64,000 nucleotides of DNA from Acidobacteriota bacterium (GTDB lineage Bacteria; Acidobacteriota; Blastocatellia; Pyrinomonadales; Pyrinomonadaceae): positions 372,001 to 436,000 of the forward strand of contig JADJBB010000021.1 of assembly GCA_016703965.1 (NCBI GenBank), in the 5' to 3' direction. Positions 42,573 through 51,236 of this stretch are shown here, piece after piece. A program made the translations under genes and the position numbers. The notes under the pieces were generated by a model. It was given only the letters and a program-made list of their open reading frames with translations, did no database searches and was not told where the DNA came from. The stretch's first letter is position 1; each line of letters begins with the position of its first letter.

Positions 42573-42573
42573 A

Positions 42574-43122
42574 TTAGTTCAGCCCTCCGATCTCTTGGAT
42601 GCTTGCCCGGACGAGTCTTACATCTTCGTCACTATTGATCTGGGCACGCAGTTTCTGCTCCGCTAACCGAATGCTCTCCTCTGCCGAAAACCGTCGAAGT
42701 TCCGCTCGCGACAGCATTTGGAGCCTGTTGAGCTCGGCCTCAGCCTGTTGGCGAATGCGGTCAACCTCAATTTGAGTAGTTTCTGCGAGACGTTTCGCCT
42801 CGAAAGCTGCTTCGTCCTTTGCTTTTTTGAGAACGCTCTCTTTCTCAGCTTCGAGCTGAGCGAGCTTTGCCTCGGCAGTTGTTAGTTTTGCGAGCGCCGC
42901 TTGTTTCTCTGCTTCCGCCTTGATCAATTCCGCACGGATCTGTTCGCGCTTAGCCTTAAAAGCTTCGCTCAGCGGCTTTTTCGCGACGTAGATCATTAGT
43001 GCGATAAAAATCGCCAGATTGAGAAATTTCCACGCCTCAAAGCCGGGGATATTAAAGTAGCGGTCGTAAAAACCGCCGCCACCGGCGAGAAGCAGTAAGG
43101 ATGTAGTGAAGAACGCTAACAT
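42574..43122 (-). CDS. atpF: ATP synthase b subunit
   Basis: The 182-residue peripheral-stalk subunit has a short N-terminal hydrophobic stretch, a membrane segment (AWKFLNLAIFIALMIYVAKK) and a long charged coiled coil (EAEKQAALAKLTTAEAKLAQ onward). ATG 43122 is preferred to the in-frame TTG at 43128. It follows the b' gene by eight bases. Confidence 0.92.
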   Translation of the reverse strand: MLAFFTTSLLLLAGGGGFYDRYFNIPGFEAWKFLNLAIFIALMIYVAKKPLSEAFKAKREQIRAELIKAEAEKQAALAKLTTAEAKLAQLEAEKESVLKKAKDEAAFEAKRLAETTQIEVDRIRQQAEAELNRLQMLSRAELRRFSAEESIRLAEQKLRAQINSDEDVRLVRASIQEIGGLN

Positions 43123-43130
43123 AATCAAAA

Positions 43131-43580
43131 CTAGCCTTTCAAAATACTTGCCGCGATGCTGTCTGCTATCTTTTCGGCGTCAGTACGCATTGCCGCCTGG
43201 GCATCTGCTGCCTGTTTTGCGAGTTCTGCTTTGCCGGATTCCAGAGAGGACGCAACCTCAGCTTTTATGTTGCTAAGCTGCTTGTCGCGGGCTTCCGTCG
43301 CAGCTTTCTGCTCTTTTTCAATCAGCTCATAACCTTTCGAACGCGTTTCCAGCAATTCGCGGCTATAGTGTGTTTCTTTTTCCTCGACATCCTTGAGCAG
43401 TGTCACAGCCTCGCTTGAGTGCCCGCCTTTATTTTTCTCGCGGGCCGCGATGACCCGATTGAGCGGACGGTAAAGCGTGCGGTTTAGCACCCAGATCATC
43501 ACCAGGATCAAACCGACATGGATAAACAATGTGCCATCAGGAAAAAGCTGAATTGTCTCGGCAAGTGCCAGCAAATGCAT
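43131..43580 (-). CDS. ATP synthase b' subunit
   Basis: This 149-residue protein is a second b-type subunit. One membrane segment (LFIHVGLILVMIWVLNRTLY) near the N-terminus is followed by PLNRVIAAREKN and a coiled coil. Two different b subunits form a heterodimeric stalk, as in cyanobacteria and some other phyla. It is the first gene of this operon fragment: no atpB (a) or atpE (c) genes precede it here. Confidence 0.9.
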   Translation of the reverse strand: MHLLALAETIQLFPDGTLFIHVGLILVMIWVLNRTLYRPLNRVIAAREKNKGGHSSEAVTLLKDVEEKETHYSRELLETRSKGYELIEKEQKAATEARDKQLSNIKAEVASSLESGKAELAKQAADAQAAMRTDAEKIADSIAASILKG

Positions 43581-43716
43581 AATCTTATTAACCCGCTATC
43601 TGGGTCTAAGAGGGCAGAAAGCGCCTCATTTATCAAACTGCTAAGAGTATCACGCGCGCGTTTTTAGGGTCAAGGACGGTGAGGTTAGGGTGACTAATTC
43701 GAGAAAGTAGCGGGTT

Positions 43717-45240
43717 TTAGTTATCGCTGGTATAGATCCAGGTGTCCGCCAATTTTCCATTTGGATCAAGGTACGCGGTTATATAGTGGCTTTTCGCGGC
43801 ATTGAAGGCCTTGTAAGTGCATATAGTCTCAATCGCCGACCGGATCCGTTCAACGCCTAGACCCGCAACATTCTTACAAGCGATGAACGAGAGCATCTTT
43901 GCGCCCGTCATCGCCTCTTTGATATCGGACTTCGGCCCGTTCTCGGAGGACAACCACGATCGAAACCCGGTTGTTATCCAGGGTCCAACATCCGAGCCAT
44001 CGGCCACTTTGAGCAAAAGATCGCGAAGTCCCTCGGTACGTTGTGTATCGCAATCTCGTTTTGCATCCATCAGATGCGGAGGGCGCAAACTTGCGTCGTA
44101 GAATCCAGCTATCGAATAACCGAGCATCGACGGGTTAGATCTCAAACGATTGGTCAATACGATCACGGTCAAGTCTTTATCGATAAACTTCGAAATATTG
44201 CAGTGAAATCCCGTAATCAATGTTCCGCCGTGGTTGATCTCGCGATTACCAAGATAATCGTCGACGAACCATCCTGCTCCAAAATAGCCGTTCCAGTCAT
44301 TGCGGGCGAGATCACCATTACTTAGCCGTCCGGGGTTAAACATGACGTCCAGACTTTTTCTGTCAAAGAGATTGGTGCCGTTTAGAGCCAGATCCCATTT
44401 AGCCATGTCCGACGCGGTTGTCATCATCCCGATATCGGCACTGGAGCGCAGGGTTTGTGCAACGTACCGTCCGTGTCTGAGCTTTCCTTTTTCAAGAATG
44501 TAGCCCGTTGCACGGCCGGGAATGATGTCCGCGAGACTGATCACCCTAGTATGTTTCATTCCGAGAGGCTTGAAGATACGCTCGCTTAGGAAATCAGCAT
44601 ATGGTTTGCCGGTAATCTTCTCAATGACGAGTCCAAGCAACAGATATCCAGTTGTGCTGTAACGGGCATTCTCACTGGGTAAAAAATTGAGCTTATTTGC
44701 GCCGATATGTTCGACCAATTGCTCATTTGTATAATCGAGTCGCCGTTCGAGTTGGAATTCTTCAATGTAGTCTTTCACGCCTGAAGTATGATCGAGCAAC
44801 TGGCGGATCGTGACAGGATCATATTCAGGCGGCAGGCCTCGTAGGTATTTAGTGACGCTGTCGTCTAGGCCGAGCTTCTTGTCTTCGCACAAAAGTAAGA
44901 TCGCTCCTGCCGTGAACTGCTTGCTATTCGACGCGATCTCGAACATAGTTTCTGACGTTACGGGCGTGTTTAACTCGAGGTTTGAAAACCCGTAGCTGCC
45001 AATTTTTAGGATCTTGCCGTTTTGGACAACGGCGATCTGGACTCCGGGAATTTGCTCGGTCGCCATTTTCTGGCGGATAAATCGATCGACCTTTTGTCCC
45101 GCCCTTGTATTGATCGACACGCGATCTACCTGACTCGATCCCGAAGCAACGAGAATGGCGAGGTACAGTGACACCATAACTACTAACCTCGCGATCCAGC
45201 TAAAACGACCTAACGATACTATGAACATTTCGTACAGCAT
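43717..45240 (-). CDS. Serine hydrolase, beta-lactamase/class C fold
   Basis: The 507-residue exported protein has a signal segment (LVVMVSLYLAILVASGSS) and the penicillin-binding/class C motifs: SxxK in FEIASNSKQFTAGA, the YxN-like site as YSTTG and the KTG-like triad as NHGGTL. Such proteins are D-amino-acid peptidases, esterases or beta-lactamases; the sequence does not decide. The C-terminal 130 residues after PHLMDAKRD form an extra NTF2-like-looking domain. It is divergent from the DNA methyltransferase. A shorter start at 45228 is possible. Confidence 0.88.
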   Translation of the reverse strand: MLYEMFIVSLGRFSWIARLVVMVSLYLAILVASGSSQVDRVSINTRAGQKVDRFIRQKMATEQIPGVQIAVVQNGKILKIGSYGFSNLELNTPVTSETMFEIASNSKQFTAGAILLLCEDKKLGLDDSVTKYLRGLPPEYDPVTIRQLLDHTSGVKDYIEEFQLERRLDYTNEQLVEHIGANKLNFLPSENARYSTTGYLLLGLVIEKITGKPYADFLSERIFKPLGMKHTRVISLADIIPGRATGYILEKGKLRHGRYVAQTLRSSADIGMMTTASDMAKWDLALNGTNLFDRKSLDVMFNPGRLSNGDLARNDWNGYFGAGWFVDDYLGNREINHGGTLITGFHCNISKFIDKDLTVIVLTNRLRSNPSMLGYSIAGFYDASLRPPHLMDAKRDCDTQRTEGLRDLLLKVADGSDVGPWITTGFRSWLSSENGPKSDIKEAMTGAKMLSFIACKNVAGLGVERIRSAIETICTYKAFNAAKSHYITAYLDPNGKLADTWIYTSDN

Positions 45241-45291
45241 TAACGGAATTTTTAAAGATTCTTAGCTATGCTAAAGTTTTATTGGCTCATT

Positions 45292-46245
45292 ATGCACGGT
45301 TCGTCAAAACCAGCAAAACCAAAGGCCCCGAGAAACAGGACGATCGAGCTTGAACCGGGCGAGGCCGAGAGCCTGCGGTCGAGTCTTTTGTTTGACGCTC
45401 ACGGCACGATAGACGAACTTCGCAATAGGGTTATCTGCGGAGATTCTTTCCCGGTTCTCGGCCAATTGCCGTCGGCAAGCTTCGACCTCTTGTTTGCCGA
45501 TCCTCCGTACAATCTGACTAAATCTTTCGGCCAGGAAACTTTCCGCGAACTTACCTCGGACGATTACGAGGCGTGGCTCGATTCGTGGCTTTCGTTGTGT
45601 ATTCCGCTGCTGAAACCGACAGCGAGCATCTATATATGTGGCGATTGGCGTTCGAGCTCGGCGATACAGCGGGTCGGGTCGAAATATTTCAAGCTCCAAA
45701 ACCGCATCACATGGGAACGCGAAAAAGGCCGTGGAGCAAAAGCGAATTGGAAGAACTCGGCCGAAGATATTTGGTTCTTTACGGTTTCCGACAAATTCAC
45801 TTTTAATCTGGAAGCTGTGAAGCTTCGCCGCAAAGTCTTGGCACCGTATAAAGAGAACGGCAAACCAAAAGACTGGAAGGCGGACGAAACGGGCAATTTT
45901 CGCGACACGCATCCCTCGAATATCTGGACGGACATCACAATTCCATTCTGGTCGATGCCCGAAAACACCGATCATCCAACGCAAAAGCCAGAAAAGCTCC
46001 TAGCAAAGGTGATCCTCGCGAGCACTAACCCCAGCGACCTCATACTCGATCCCTTTGCCGGCAGCGGGACGACCTCTGTCGCGGCAAAAAAGCTTGGCCG
46101 CGATTTTGTCGCGATCGAAGCGGATGAAGGTTACTGTCTGATCGCTCAGAAGCGGCTGGAGAGGGCCGAAGAGGATATTTCGATACAGGGATTTTCGGAG
46201 GGGGTTTTTTGGGAGCGAAACTCCGGCCAGAACAGCCCGCGTTAG
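45292..46245 (+). CDS. DNA methyltransferase, beta class (DPPY)
   Basis: The 317-residue protein is a site-specific DNA methyltransferase. Motif IV (LLFADPPYNLTKSF, near residue 75) comes before motif I (ILDPFAGSGTTSVAAKKLGR, near residue 260), the beta-class order. DPPY favours N6-adenine, with N4-cytosine still possible. WSMPENTDHPTQKPEKLLAK links target recognition to the SAM site. No restriction gene is adjacent, so it appears to be an orphan, perhaps regulatory. The start is uncertain between ATG 45268 and ATG 45292. Confidence 0.92.
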   Translation: MHGSSKPAKPKAPRNRTIELEPGEAESLRSSLLFDAHGTIDELRNRVICGDSFPVLGQLPSASFDLLFADPPYNLTKSFGQETFRELTSDDYEAWLDSWLSLCIPLLKPTASIYICGDWRSSSAIQRVGSKYFKLQNRITWEREKGRGAKANWKNSAEDIWFFTVSDKFTFNLEAVKLRRKVLAPYKENGKPKDWKADETGNFRDTHPSNIWTDITIPFWSMPENTDHPTQKPEKLLAKVILASTNPSDLILDPFAGSGTTSVAAKKLGRDFVAIEADEGYCLIAQKRLERAEEDISIQGFSEGVFWERNSGQNSPR

Positions 46246-46280
46246 CGGACAGAAAGACGATCCAGTATGAATAGTTGAGA

Positions 46281-46313
46281 TTCGTTCCGCCCGCTTACGC
46301 AGGCGGTTCTGAC
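46281..46313 (+). repeat. 33-bp palindromic repeat upstream of xth
   Basis: This is an exact copy of the 33-base repeat inside the GT9 gene (36438-36470). Here it lies between the methyltransferase gene and the exonuclease III gene, ending 23 bases before the xth ATG, so it could affect the transcript leader. Confidence 0.85.
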
Positions 46314-46336
46314 ATTTCTTTGATAAAATTTGCCAA

Positions 46337-47110
46337 ATGAAGATCGCCACCTGGAATGTAAATTCAATAAACGTCAGATTGCCGCAACTGATCAGTTGGC
46401 TTCGCGATGCGGAGCCAGACGTTTTGTGTGTGCAGGAGACGAAAACGGTTGACGAAAATTTCCCCGACGGCATTCTCGCCGAGGCGGGTTACACGTCGGT
46501 GTTTACGGGCGAAAAAGCGTATAACGGCGTCGCGATACTTTCGAAAGGCCTGGCGATCGATGACGTGCAGATGGGTTTTCCGGGCGACGCGGACGATGCT
46601 CCAAAACGCATGATCGCCGCGACCGTCGGCGGCGTTCGTATTGTGAACACATACATTCCGAATGGCTCTGAGCTTTGGTCAGATAAATTCAAATTCAAGC
46701 TGGATTGGCTTATCCGGCTACGGCGATATTTTGACGCGACCTGCGATACCAATGAAAACGTGTTGCTTTGCGGTGATTTCAACGTCGGACATTACCCGGA
46801 AGACGTCTGGAACGCCGGTGCGTACGCCGGAAAGCTTCATTTTTCAAAGCCCGAACGGGCGGCGATCGAGTACGTAAGGCAATGGGGTTTCGAAGACGTT
46901 TTCCGGCGGCTCAACGGCAAGGTTCAGGAGTTTTCCTGGTGGGATTATCGTGCCGGAGCGTGGCAGAAAAATCACGGTTTGCGCATCGATCACATTTGGA
47001 CAACGCCAAAACTCGCCTCGACCGCGAAAACTTGTGTGATCGACAAGTCGCCGCGCTACCTCGACTTGCCGAGTGATCATGCACCGGTGATCGCGGATTT
47101 TGAAAACTAG
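46337..47110 (+). CDS. xth: Exodeoxyribonuclease III, paralogue 1
   Basis: Exonuclease III repairs abasic sites and trims 3' ends. The 257-residue product has the family motifs MKIATWNVNSINVRLPQLIS, VLCVQETKTVDENFP, GVAILSKG, VNTYIPNG, LLCGDFNVGHYPEDVWN, GLRIDHIWTTP and the catalytic SDHAPVIADF. All active-site residues are present. A second, diverged copy lies at 49185. The MOSC gene follows directly. Confidence 0.96.
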   Translation: MKIATWNVNSINVRLPQLISWLRDAEPDVLCVQETKTVDENFPDGILAEAGYTSVFTGEKAYNGVAILSKGLAIDDVQMGFPGDADDAPKRMIAATVGGVRIVNTYIPNGSELWSDKFKFKLDWLIRLRRYFDATCDTNENVLLCGDFNVGHYPEDVWNAGAYAGKLHFSKPERAAIEYVRQWGFEDVFRRLNGKVQEFSWWDYRAGAWQKNHGLRIDHIWTTPKLASTAKTCVIDKSPRYLDLPSDHAPVIADFEN

Positions 47111-47680
47111 ATGGACGGTCTACTATTCAACACGCATCTAACGACTGCTGAGATCGAACAGGAGATCAACCATATTCTCGCGTCGCCCAAAGATAACGGA
47201 CTTATCGAACTGATCGTTCGTCGTCCAAAGGGGAACAAACGCGAGGTTTTGGAGAGTGGGATGCTTAATGTCGAAACTGGCCTCGTCGGCGACAATTGGC
47301 TGACTCGCGGCAGTTCGCGGACAGGTAACGGGCTCGGGCATCCTGAGATGCAGCTCAATTTGATGAATTATCGCTTTGCCGAGCTGATCGCTGGTGATCG
47401 GCATCGAGTTCCGCTAGCTGGGGATCAGTTCTTTGTCGATCTGGATCTGAGCGGTGAGAATTTGCCGGTCGGCACGCGACTTTTGATCGGCGAAGCTCTG
47501 ATCGAGGTGACGTCGGTGCCGCATCTCGGCTGTAAAAAATTTGTTGAGCGTTTTGGCATGGACGCTATGAAATATGCGAATTCCGAATTCGGCCGGAAAC
47601 ATAACCTCCGCGGAATCAATGCAAAGGTGGTCAGCGGGGGCCGTGTCGCTGCTGGCGGTACTATTCAGATCGTGAGGTAG
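47111..47680 (+). CDS. MOSC-domain protein
   Basis: The 189-residue product carries the MOSC domain, related to the C-terminus of molybdenum cofactor sulfurases. Visible blocks are GLIELIVRRPKGNKREVLES, GLVGDNWLTRG, QLNLMNYRFAELIAG and the cysteine region VPHLGCKKFVERFG. Stand-alone MOSC proteins may move sulfur or bind a molybdenum cofactor (as in YiiM/YuaD); here the role is not known. Its start is the base after the xth stop. Confidence 0.85.
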   Translation: MDGLLFNTHLTTAEIEQEINHILASPKDNGLIELIVRRPKGNKREVLESGMLNVETGLVGDNWLTRGSSRTGNGLGHPEMQLNLMNYRFAELIAGDRHRVPLAGDQFFVDLDLSGENLPVGTRLLIGEALIEVTSVPHLGCKKFVERFGMDAMKYANSEFGRKHNLRGINAKVVSGGRVAAGGTIQIVR

Positions 47681-47683
47681 GGA

Positions 47684-48232
47684 ATGTTTAGGTCAATAAG
47701 TTTTATCTCGTTTCTCGTTTTGGCGGCTTTTCCAGGACTCGTATTTTCACAGGAGGCCGCAGCCACGGCGCCGAAAAGTAACTACGAACGCGTGCTGGAA
47801 ACACCGGGAAGTGTGGTGCTTGCGAAAAAATACCCGGTCGGTAATCCTAAGTTTGGCCTCTCTGTGACGGTTTCTTATCGGATCGATGCGCAAGCGGATC
47901 GCTTCTACACGCTTGACGGCGGAACCACATTTTCGATAGATATGCACAATCTGCCGAAACTGATCAACGATCTTGAGATCTTTAACGTCCAGATGAAAGC
48001 CGCCGACGGTAAAGATGGCGAGAATGTCTTCTTCCGCTATTCAGATAAGTTTTGGGTGAGTTTCTATTCGTTCGCCGATGAAAAGGGCAAGCAGCAACCG
48101 CAGACGCTGTATTTTAACCCCGGCCGTTTTGAAAGCTCAGGCAAAGGAACCGAAAAAGTCCTTAGCGAATACATCGAAGCTCTGAAAGCAGGACTCGCTA
48201 AAATGCAGGATCTGCAAAAAGCTAAAAATTAA
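47684..48232 (+). CDS. Exported protein, unknown function
   Basis: The 182-residue protein has a signal peptide (MFRSISFISFLVLAAFPGLVFS). The mature protein has no family I recognise: an N-terminal PKSNYERVLETPGSVVLAKK, a beta-rich centre (FGLSVTVSYRIDAQADRFYT) and a C-terminal helix. It follows the MOSC gene closely and is followed by another small exported protein. Confidence 0.7.
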   Translation: MFRSISFISFLVLAAFPGLVFSQEAAATAPKSNYERVLETPGSVVLAKKYPVGNPKFGLSVTVSYRIDAQADRFYTLDGGTTFSIDMHNLPKLINDLEIFNVQMKAADGKDGENVFFRYSDKFWVSFYSFADEKGKQQPQTLYFNPGRFESSGKGTEKVLSEYIEALKAGLAKMQDLQKAKN

Positions 48233-48253
48233 GAATTAATAGAAGATGAAACG

Positions 48254-48661
48254 ATGAAATTTGTAGTGAAAATTACGCTTCTCGCGGCATGCCTCGTATT
48301 TATCGGAGCGTCGTCGGCCGTTTCGGCTCAGAACATGGCGGGAACGGTGGTGACCAAGGAGATCAAGTTTGCGAAGGGCAAACACGAGGCTATCGTCTCC
48401 GGCACCGCCAAATACGGCATGAGCTATGTTTACAAGCTCGGTGCAAATGCGGGCCAGACGATCGAAATCGAACTGGTCGGCAAAAGCTCAGAGCTGATCT
48501 TCTCTCTCATGGCCCCGCCGCCGGACGAAGACACGATCGCAACTATGGTTAAAACCTACAACGGCGACCTGCCAATGAACGGCAAATACATGATCGTCGT
48601 TGTGATGAACGACGAAAAATCCGTCGGTGTGCCGTTTACGTTGAAGGTGAAGATAAAATAG
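48254..48661 (+). CDS. Small exported protein, PPC-like beta domain
   Basis: The 135-residue product has a signal peptide (FVVKITLLAACLVFIGASSA). The mature part reads as a small beta sandwich: VYKLGANAGQTIEIELVGKS and YMIVVVMNDEKSVGVPFTLK, like bacterial pre-peptidase C-terminal (PPC) domains. No catalytic residues are obvious. Confidence 0.68.
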   Translation: MKFVVKITLLAACLVFIGASSAVSAQNMAGTVVTKEIKFAKGKHEAIVSGTAKYGMSYVYKLGANAGQTIEIELVGKSSELIFSLMAPPPDEDTIATMVKTYNGDLPMNGKYMIVVVMNDEKSVGVPFTLKVKIK

Positions 48662-48674
48662 GATCGGTGATCGT

Positions 48675-48884
48675 ATGAGTAATATAGAAATTCTTGAACA
48701 AGCGCTGAAGCTGAGGCCGGATGAAAGATACAAAGTGGTTGAAGGTTTGTTAAACAGCCTAGATGTTCCGGACAGCGATCTCGACGAGATATGGGCTGAT
48801 GAAGCCGAACATAGACTGAAGGCATATCGAGAAGGCCGGTTAGGGAGCGTATCGATGGAAGAGATCTTCGGTTCTGACGTATGA
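48675..48884 (+). CDS. Antitoxin, addiction-module component family
   Basis: The 69-residue protein matches the putative addiction module component group: NIEILEQALKLRPDERYKVV then EGLLNSLDVPDSDLDEIWAD and AEHRLKAYREGRLGSVSMEE. The acidic N-terminal helices and the final SMEEIF are typical. It overlaps the toxin start by four bases (ATGA). It is unrelated in sequence to the antitoxin at 3291. Confidence 0.85.
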   Translation: MSNIEILEQALKLRPDERYKVVEGLLNSLDVPDSDLDEIWADEAEHRLKAYREGRLGSVSMEEIFGSDV

Positions 48885-49174
48885 AGGTTCGGTTTTCAAC
48901 TTTAGCTCAACAAGAACTGGACGATGCCGTTTTGTATCTTGGACTTGAGTTCGAGGGACTTGGCGAAAGGTTCAAGTCTGAGGTTAAAGCGGCGGTGTTG
49001 AGGATCGCTCGATATCCGCAAGCTTGGTCCGTCGAAAGAGGTGAAGTTAGAAAGTGTCTCCTGCACAAGTTTCCTTATAAATTACTCTATTCGATCGAAT
49101 CCGATCATATTTTTATTTTAGCTATCGCGCACCAGCACCGGCGACCCGATTATTGGATCGACAGGCTTGCTTAG
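48881..49174 (+). CDS. ParE/RelE-superfamily toxin, second module
   Basis: The 97-residue product has the ParE-type pattern: FSTLAQQELDDAVLYLGLEF, AVLRIARYPQAWSVERGEVR, KCLLHKFPYKLLYSIESDHI and a closing AIAHQHRRPDYWIDRLA. The target (gyrase or mRNA) is not predictable. Its end abuts the second exonuclease III gene. Confidence 0.87.
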   Translation: MKVRFSTLAQQELDDAVLYLGLEFEGLGERFKSEVKAAVLRIARYPQAWSVERGEVRKCLLHKFPYKLLYSIESDHIFILAIAHQHRRPDYWIDRLA

Positions 49175-49184
49175 CGGACTGCAA

Positions 49185-49958
49185 TTGAAGATCGCCACCT
49201 GGAATATTAACTCGATAGGTTCGCGCATCCAGCATGTAATTGACTGGTGCGAGGCGAATCAGCCTGATGTTCTTTGTTTGCAGGAGACGAAATGTGTTGA
49301 CGAGAAGTTCCCACTTCAGCGGTTTAAGCAGATCGGGTTTGAGCATATTGCGGTTCATGGCGAGAAGGCTTATAACGGTGTTGCGATCGTGTCGAAGCTG
49401 CCGCTCGATGATGTGCAGAAAAACTTTGTGGACAACGACGCGAGTGAGTCAAAACGTCTCATCGCAGCAACGATCGATGGCATTCGGGTTGTGAATGCTT
49501 ATGTTCCGCATGGAACTAAGTTCGGGAGCGATAAATTTGTTTACAAACTCGATTGGATAGCCAAGTTGCGAAAGCTGTTTGACGATAATTTTGAGACCGA
49601 CGACGAAGTCCTATTATGCGGCGATATCAACGTCGCTCCGCATGAGATGGACGTTTGGAACCCGCAGCTTTGGCGTAACAAAATGCATTTTTCGAAGCCG
49701 GAACGGGACGCGATCCTGGATCTGAAAAAATGGGGTTTCGTCGACCTTTTTCGACAATTGAACGGCAGCGAACGTGAGTTTTCGTGGTGGAGCAATTTTC
49801 ATCATGATTTTGAAAAGGATCGCGGACTTCGCATTGACCACATCTGGGCCTCGCCCCCGTTGGCTGAGGTCTGTACTGATTGCTGGATAGATAAAGGGCC
49901 TCGCGGATTGGAAAAGCCAAGCGACCACGCTCCGGTTGTGGCGGAATTCAATATTTAA
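49185..49958 (+). CDS. Exodeoxyribonuclease III, paralogue 2
   Basis: The 257-residue product has the same motifs as paralogue 1: KIATWNINSIGSRIQHVIDW, VLCLQETKCVDEKFP, NAYVPHGTKFGSDKF, LLCGDINVAPHEMDVWNPQL, GLRIDHIWASPP and SDHAPVVAEFNI. Active-site residues are complete. TTG 49185 is chosen because it reproduces the start of paralogue 1 (M-KIATWN); TTG 49167 in frame overlaps the toxin stop. Confidence 0.93.
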   Translation: MKIATWNINSIGSRIQHVIDWCEANQPDVLCLQETKCVDEKFPLQRFKQIGFEHIAVHGEKAYNGVAIVSKLPLDDVQKNFVDNDASESKRLIAATIDGIRVVNAYVPHGTKFGSDKFVYKLDWIAKLRKLFDDNFETDDEVLLCGDINVAPHEMDVWNPQLWRNKMHFSKPERDAILDLKKWGFVDLFRQLNGSEREFSWWSNFHHDFEKDRGLRIDHIWASPPLAEVCTDCWIDKGPRGLEKPSDHAPVVAEFNI

Positions 49959-49965
49959 AGAATCT

Positions 49966-51225
49966 ATGCTGCGTTTGATCCGAAAAACTATTTTCCTCAC
50001 CGGCTGCTTTGTCATATCGGCGTCAGCCTCATTTGCACAAAGCCCGCCCGTCGATATCAACTCGCCCAAAGTAAAACGGGCTCTCGAATTCATAAGATCC
50101 ATCGAGCCCGAGACCATCGAGGAACAGATCAAAACTGCCGAGATCCCGGCACCGACATTCAAAGAAGGCAACAGAGCGAAATACTACAAGCAGAGGTTCA
50201 CCGAGCTAGGCCTTTCAAACGTGCGGATCGACGCGGTTGGAAACGTGATAGGCGAGCGGTCTGGAACCGATCCGTCGCAAACGCTCGTGATCGCGGCGCA
50301 TCTCGACACAGTTTTTCCCGAAGGAACAGATGTAAAGGTCAGGCGGAACGGCAACATCCTCACGGGGCCCGGAATTGGCGACGACGCTAGAGGTTTGGCG
50401 GTGATACTTGCCATCGTCAGAGCGTTGAATGAAGCCAGAATTGAGACGAAAGGAAACATGATCTTCGTCGCCGACGTTGGCGAGGAAGGCCTCGGTAACC
50501 TAAATGGCGTTGGGCACATTGTGAAAGAGGAACTCAAGGGCAAGATCACGCATTTCATCGGCCTTGACGCGTCCGGTTATGACATCGTGAACCGCGAGAT
50601 CGGCAGCAATCGATATCGTGTGACTTTTCGCGGGCCGGGCGGGCACAGCTATTTCGAATTCGGGCGTCCAAGCGCTATCCATGCCCTCGGCCGGGCCATT
50701 GATAAGATTGCAAAATTAACTGTGCTAAAAGATCCGCGAACGACCTACAATGTCGGTAAGATCGAAGGCGGCACAACGGTAAACTCGATCGCCCAGACAG
50801 CTTCTATGGAAGTCGATCTGCGGTCGATCAGTGCAGGCGAATTGGAAAAACTTGATGCGAATTTCAAAAAAGCCGTGCAAAGGTCGCTCGAAGAGGAAAA
50901 CTCGTCGAAGACCGATGCGGCGAGGCTGACCGTCGAGATCCAGATGATCGGTCAGCGTCCTGTCGGGCTGCAAGCTCCGGATGCACCGATCGTTCAGGCA
51001 ATACTCGCCGCTGACAAGGCTCTCGGCATCACGCCGAACCTGACCGCGAGCAGCACGGATTCGGGAATGCCGATGCGGTTTGGGATTCCGGCGGTGACGA
51101 TCGGCTCGGGCGGCAAGTGGCAGGGAATGCATTCGGTTGGCGAGATTTTTGACTCTACGGACAGCTATCTTGGTACGCAGCGCGTATTGACGGCTATACT
51201 GGCGATTATTGGGATGAAGAAGTAG
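49966..51225 (+). CDS. Exported M20-family metallopeptidase
   Basis: The 419-residue product has a signal peptide (MLRLIRKTIFLTGCFVISAS) and the M20 di-zinc catalytic layout: IAAHLDTVFPEG (first His-x-Asp), GPGIGDDARGLAVILAIVRA (bridging Asp), VADVGEEGLGNLNGVGHI (Glu pair), and a dimerisation domain with FRGPGGHSYFEFGRP. It resembles PepT/ArgE-like aminoacylases. Substrate is unknown. It begins a run of exported hydrolases. Confidence 0.9.
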   Translation: MLRLIRKTIFLTGCFVISASASFAQSPPVDINSPKVKRALEFIRSIEPETIEEQIKTAEIPAPTFKEGNRAKYYKQRFTELGLSNVRIDAVGNVIGERSGTDPSQTLVIAAHLDTVFPEGTDVKVRRNGNILTGPGIGDDARGLAVILAIVRALNEARIETKGNMIFVADVGEEGLGNLNGVGHIVKEELKGKITHFIGLDASGYDIVNREIGSNRYRVTFRGPGGHSYFEFGRPSAIHALGRAIDKIAKLTVLKDPRTTYNVGKIEGGTTVNSIAQTASMEVDLRSISAGELEKLDANFKKAVQRSLEEENSSKTDAARLTVEIQMIGQRPVGLQAPDAPIVQAILAADKALGITPNLTASSTDSGMPMRFGIPAVTIGSGGKWQGMHSVGEIFDSTDSYLGTQRVLTAILAIIGMKK

Positions 51226-51236
51226 TTGGAGAAATT

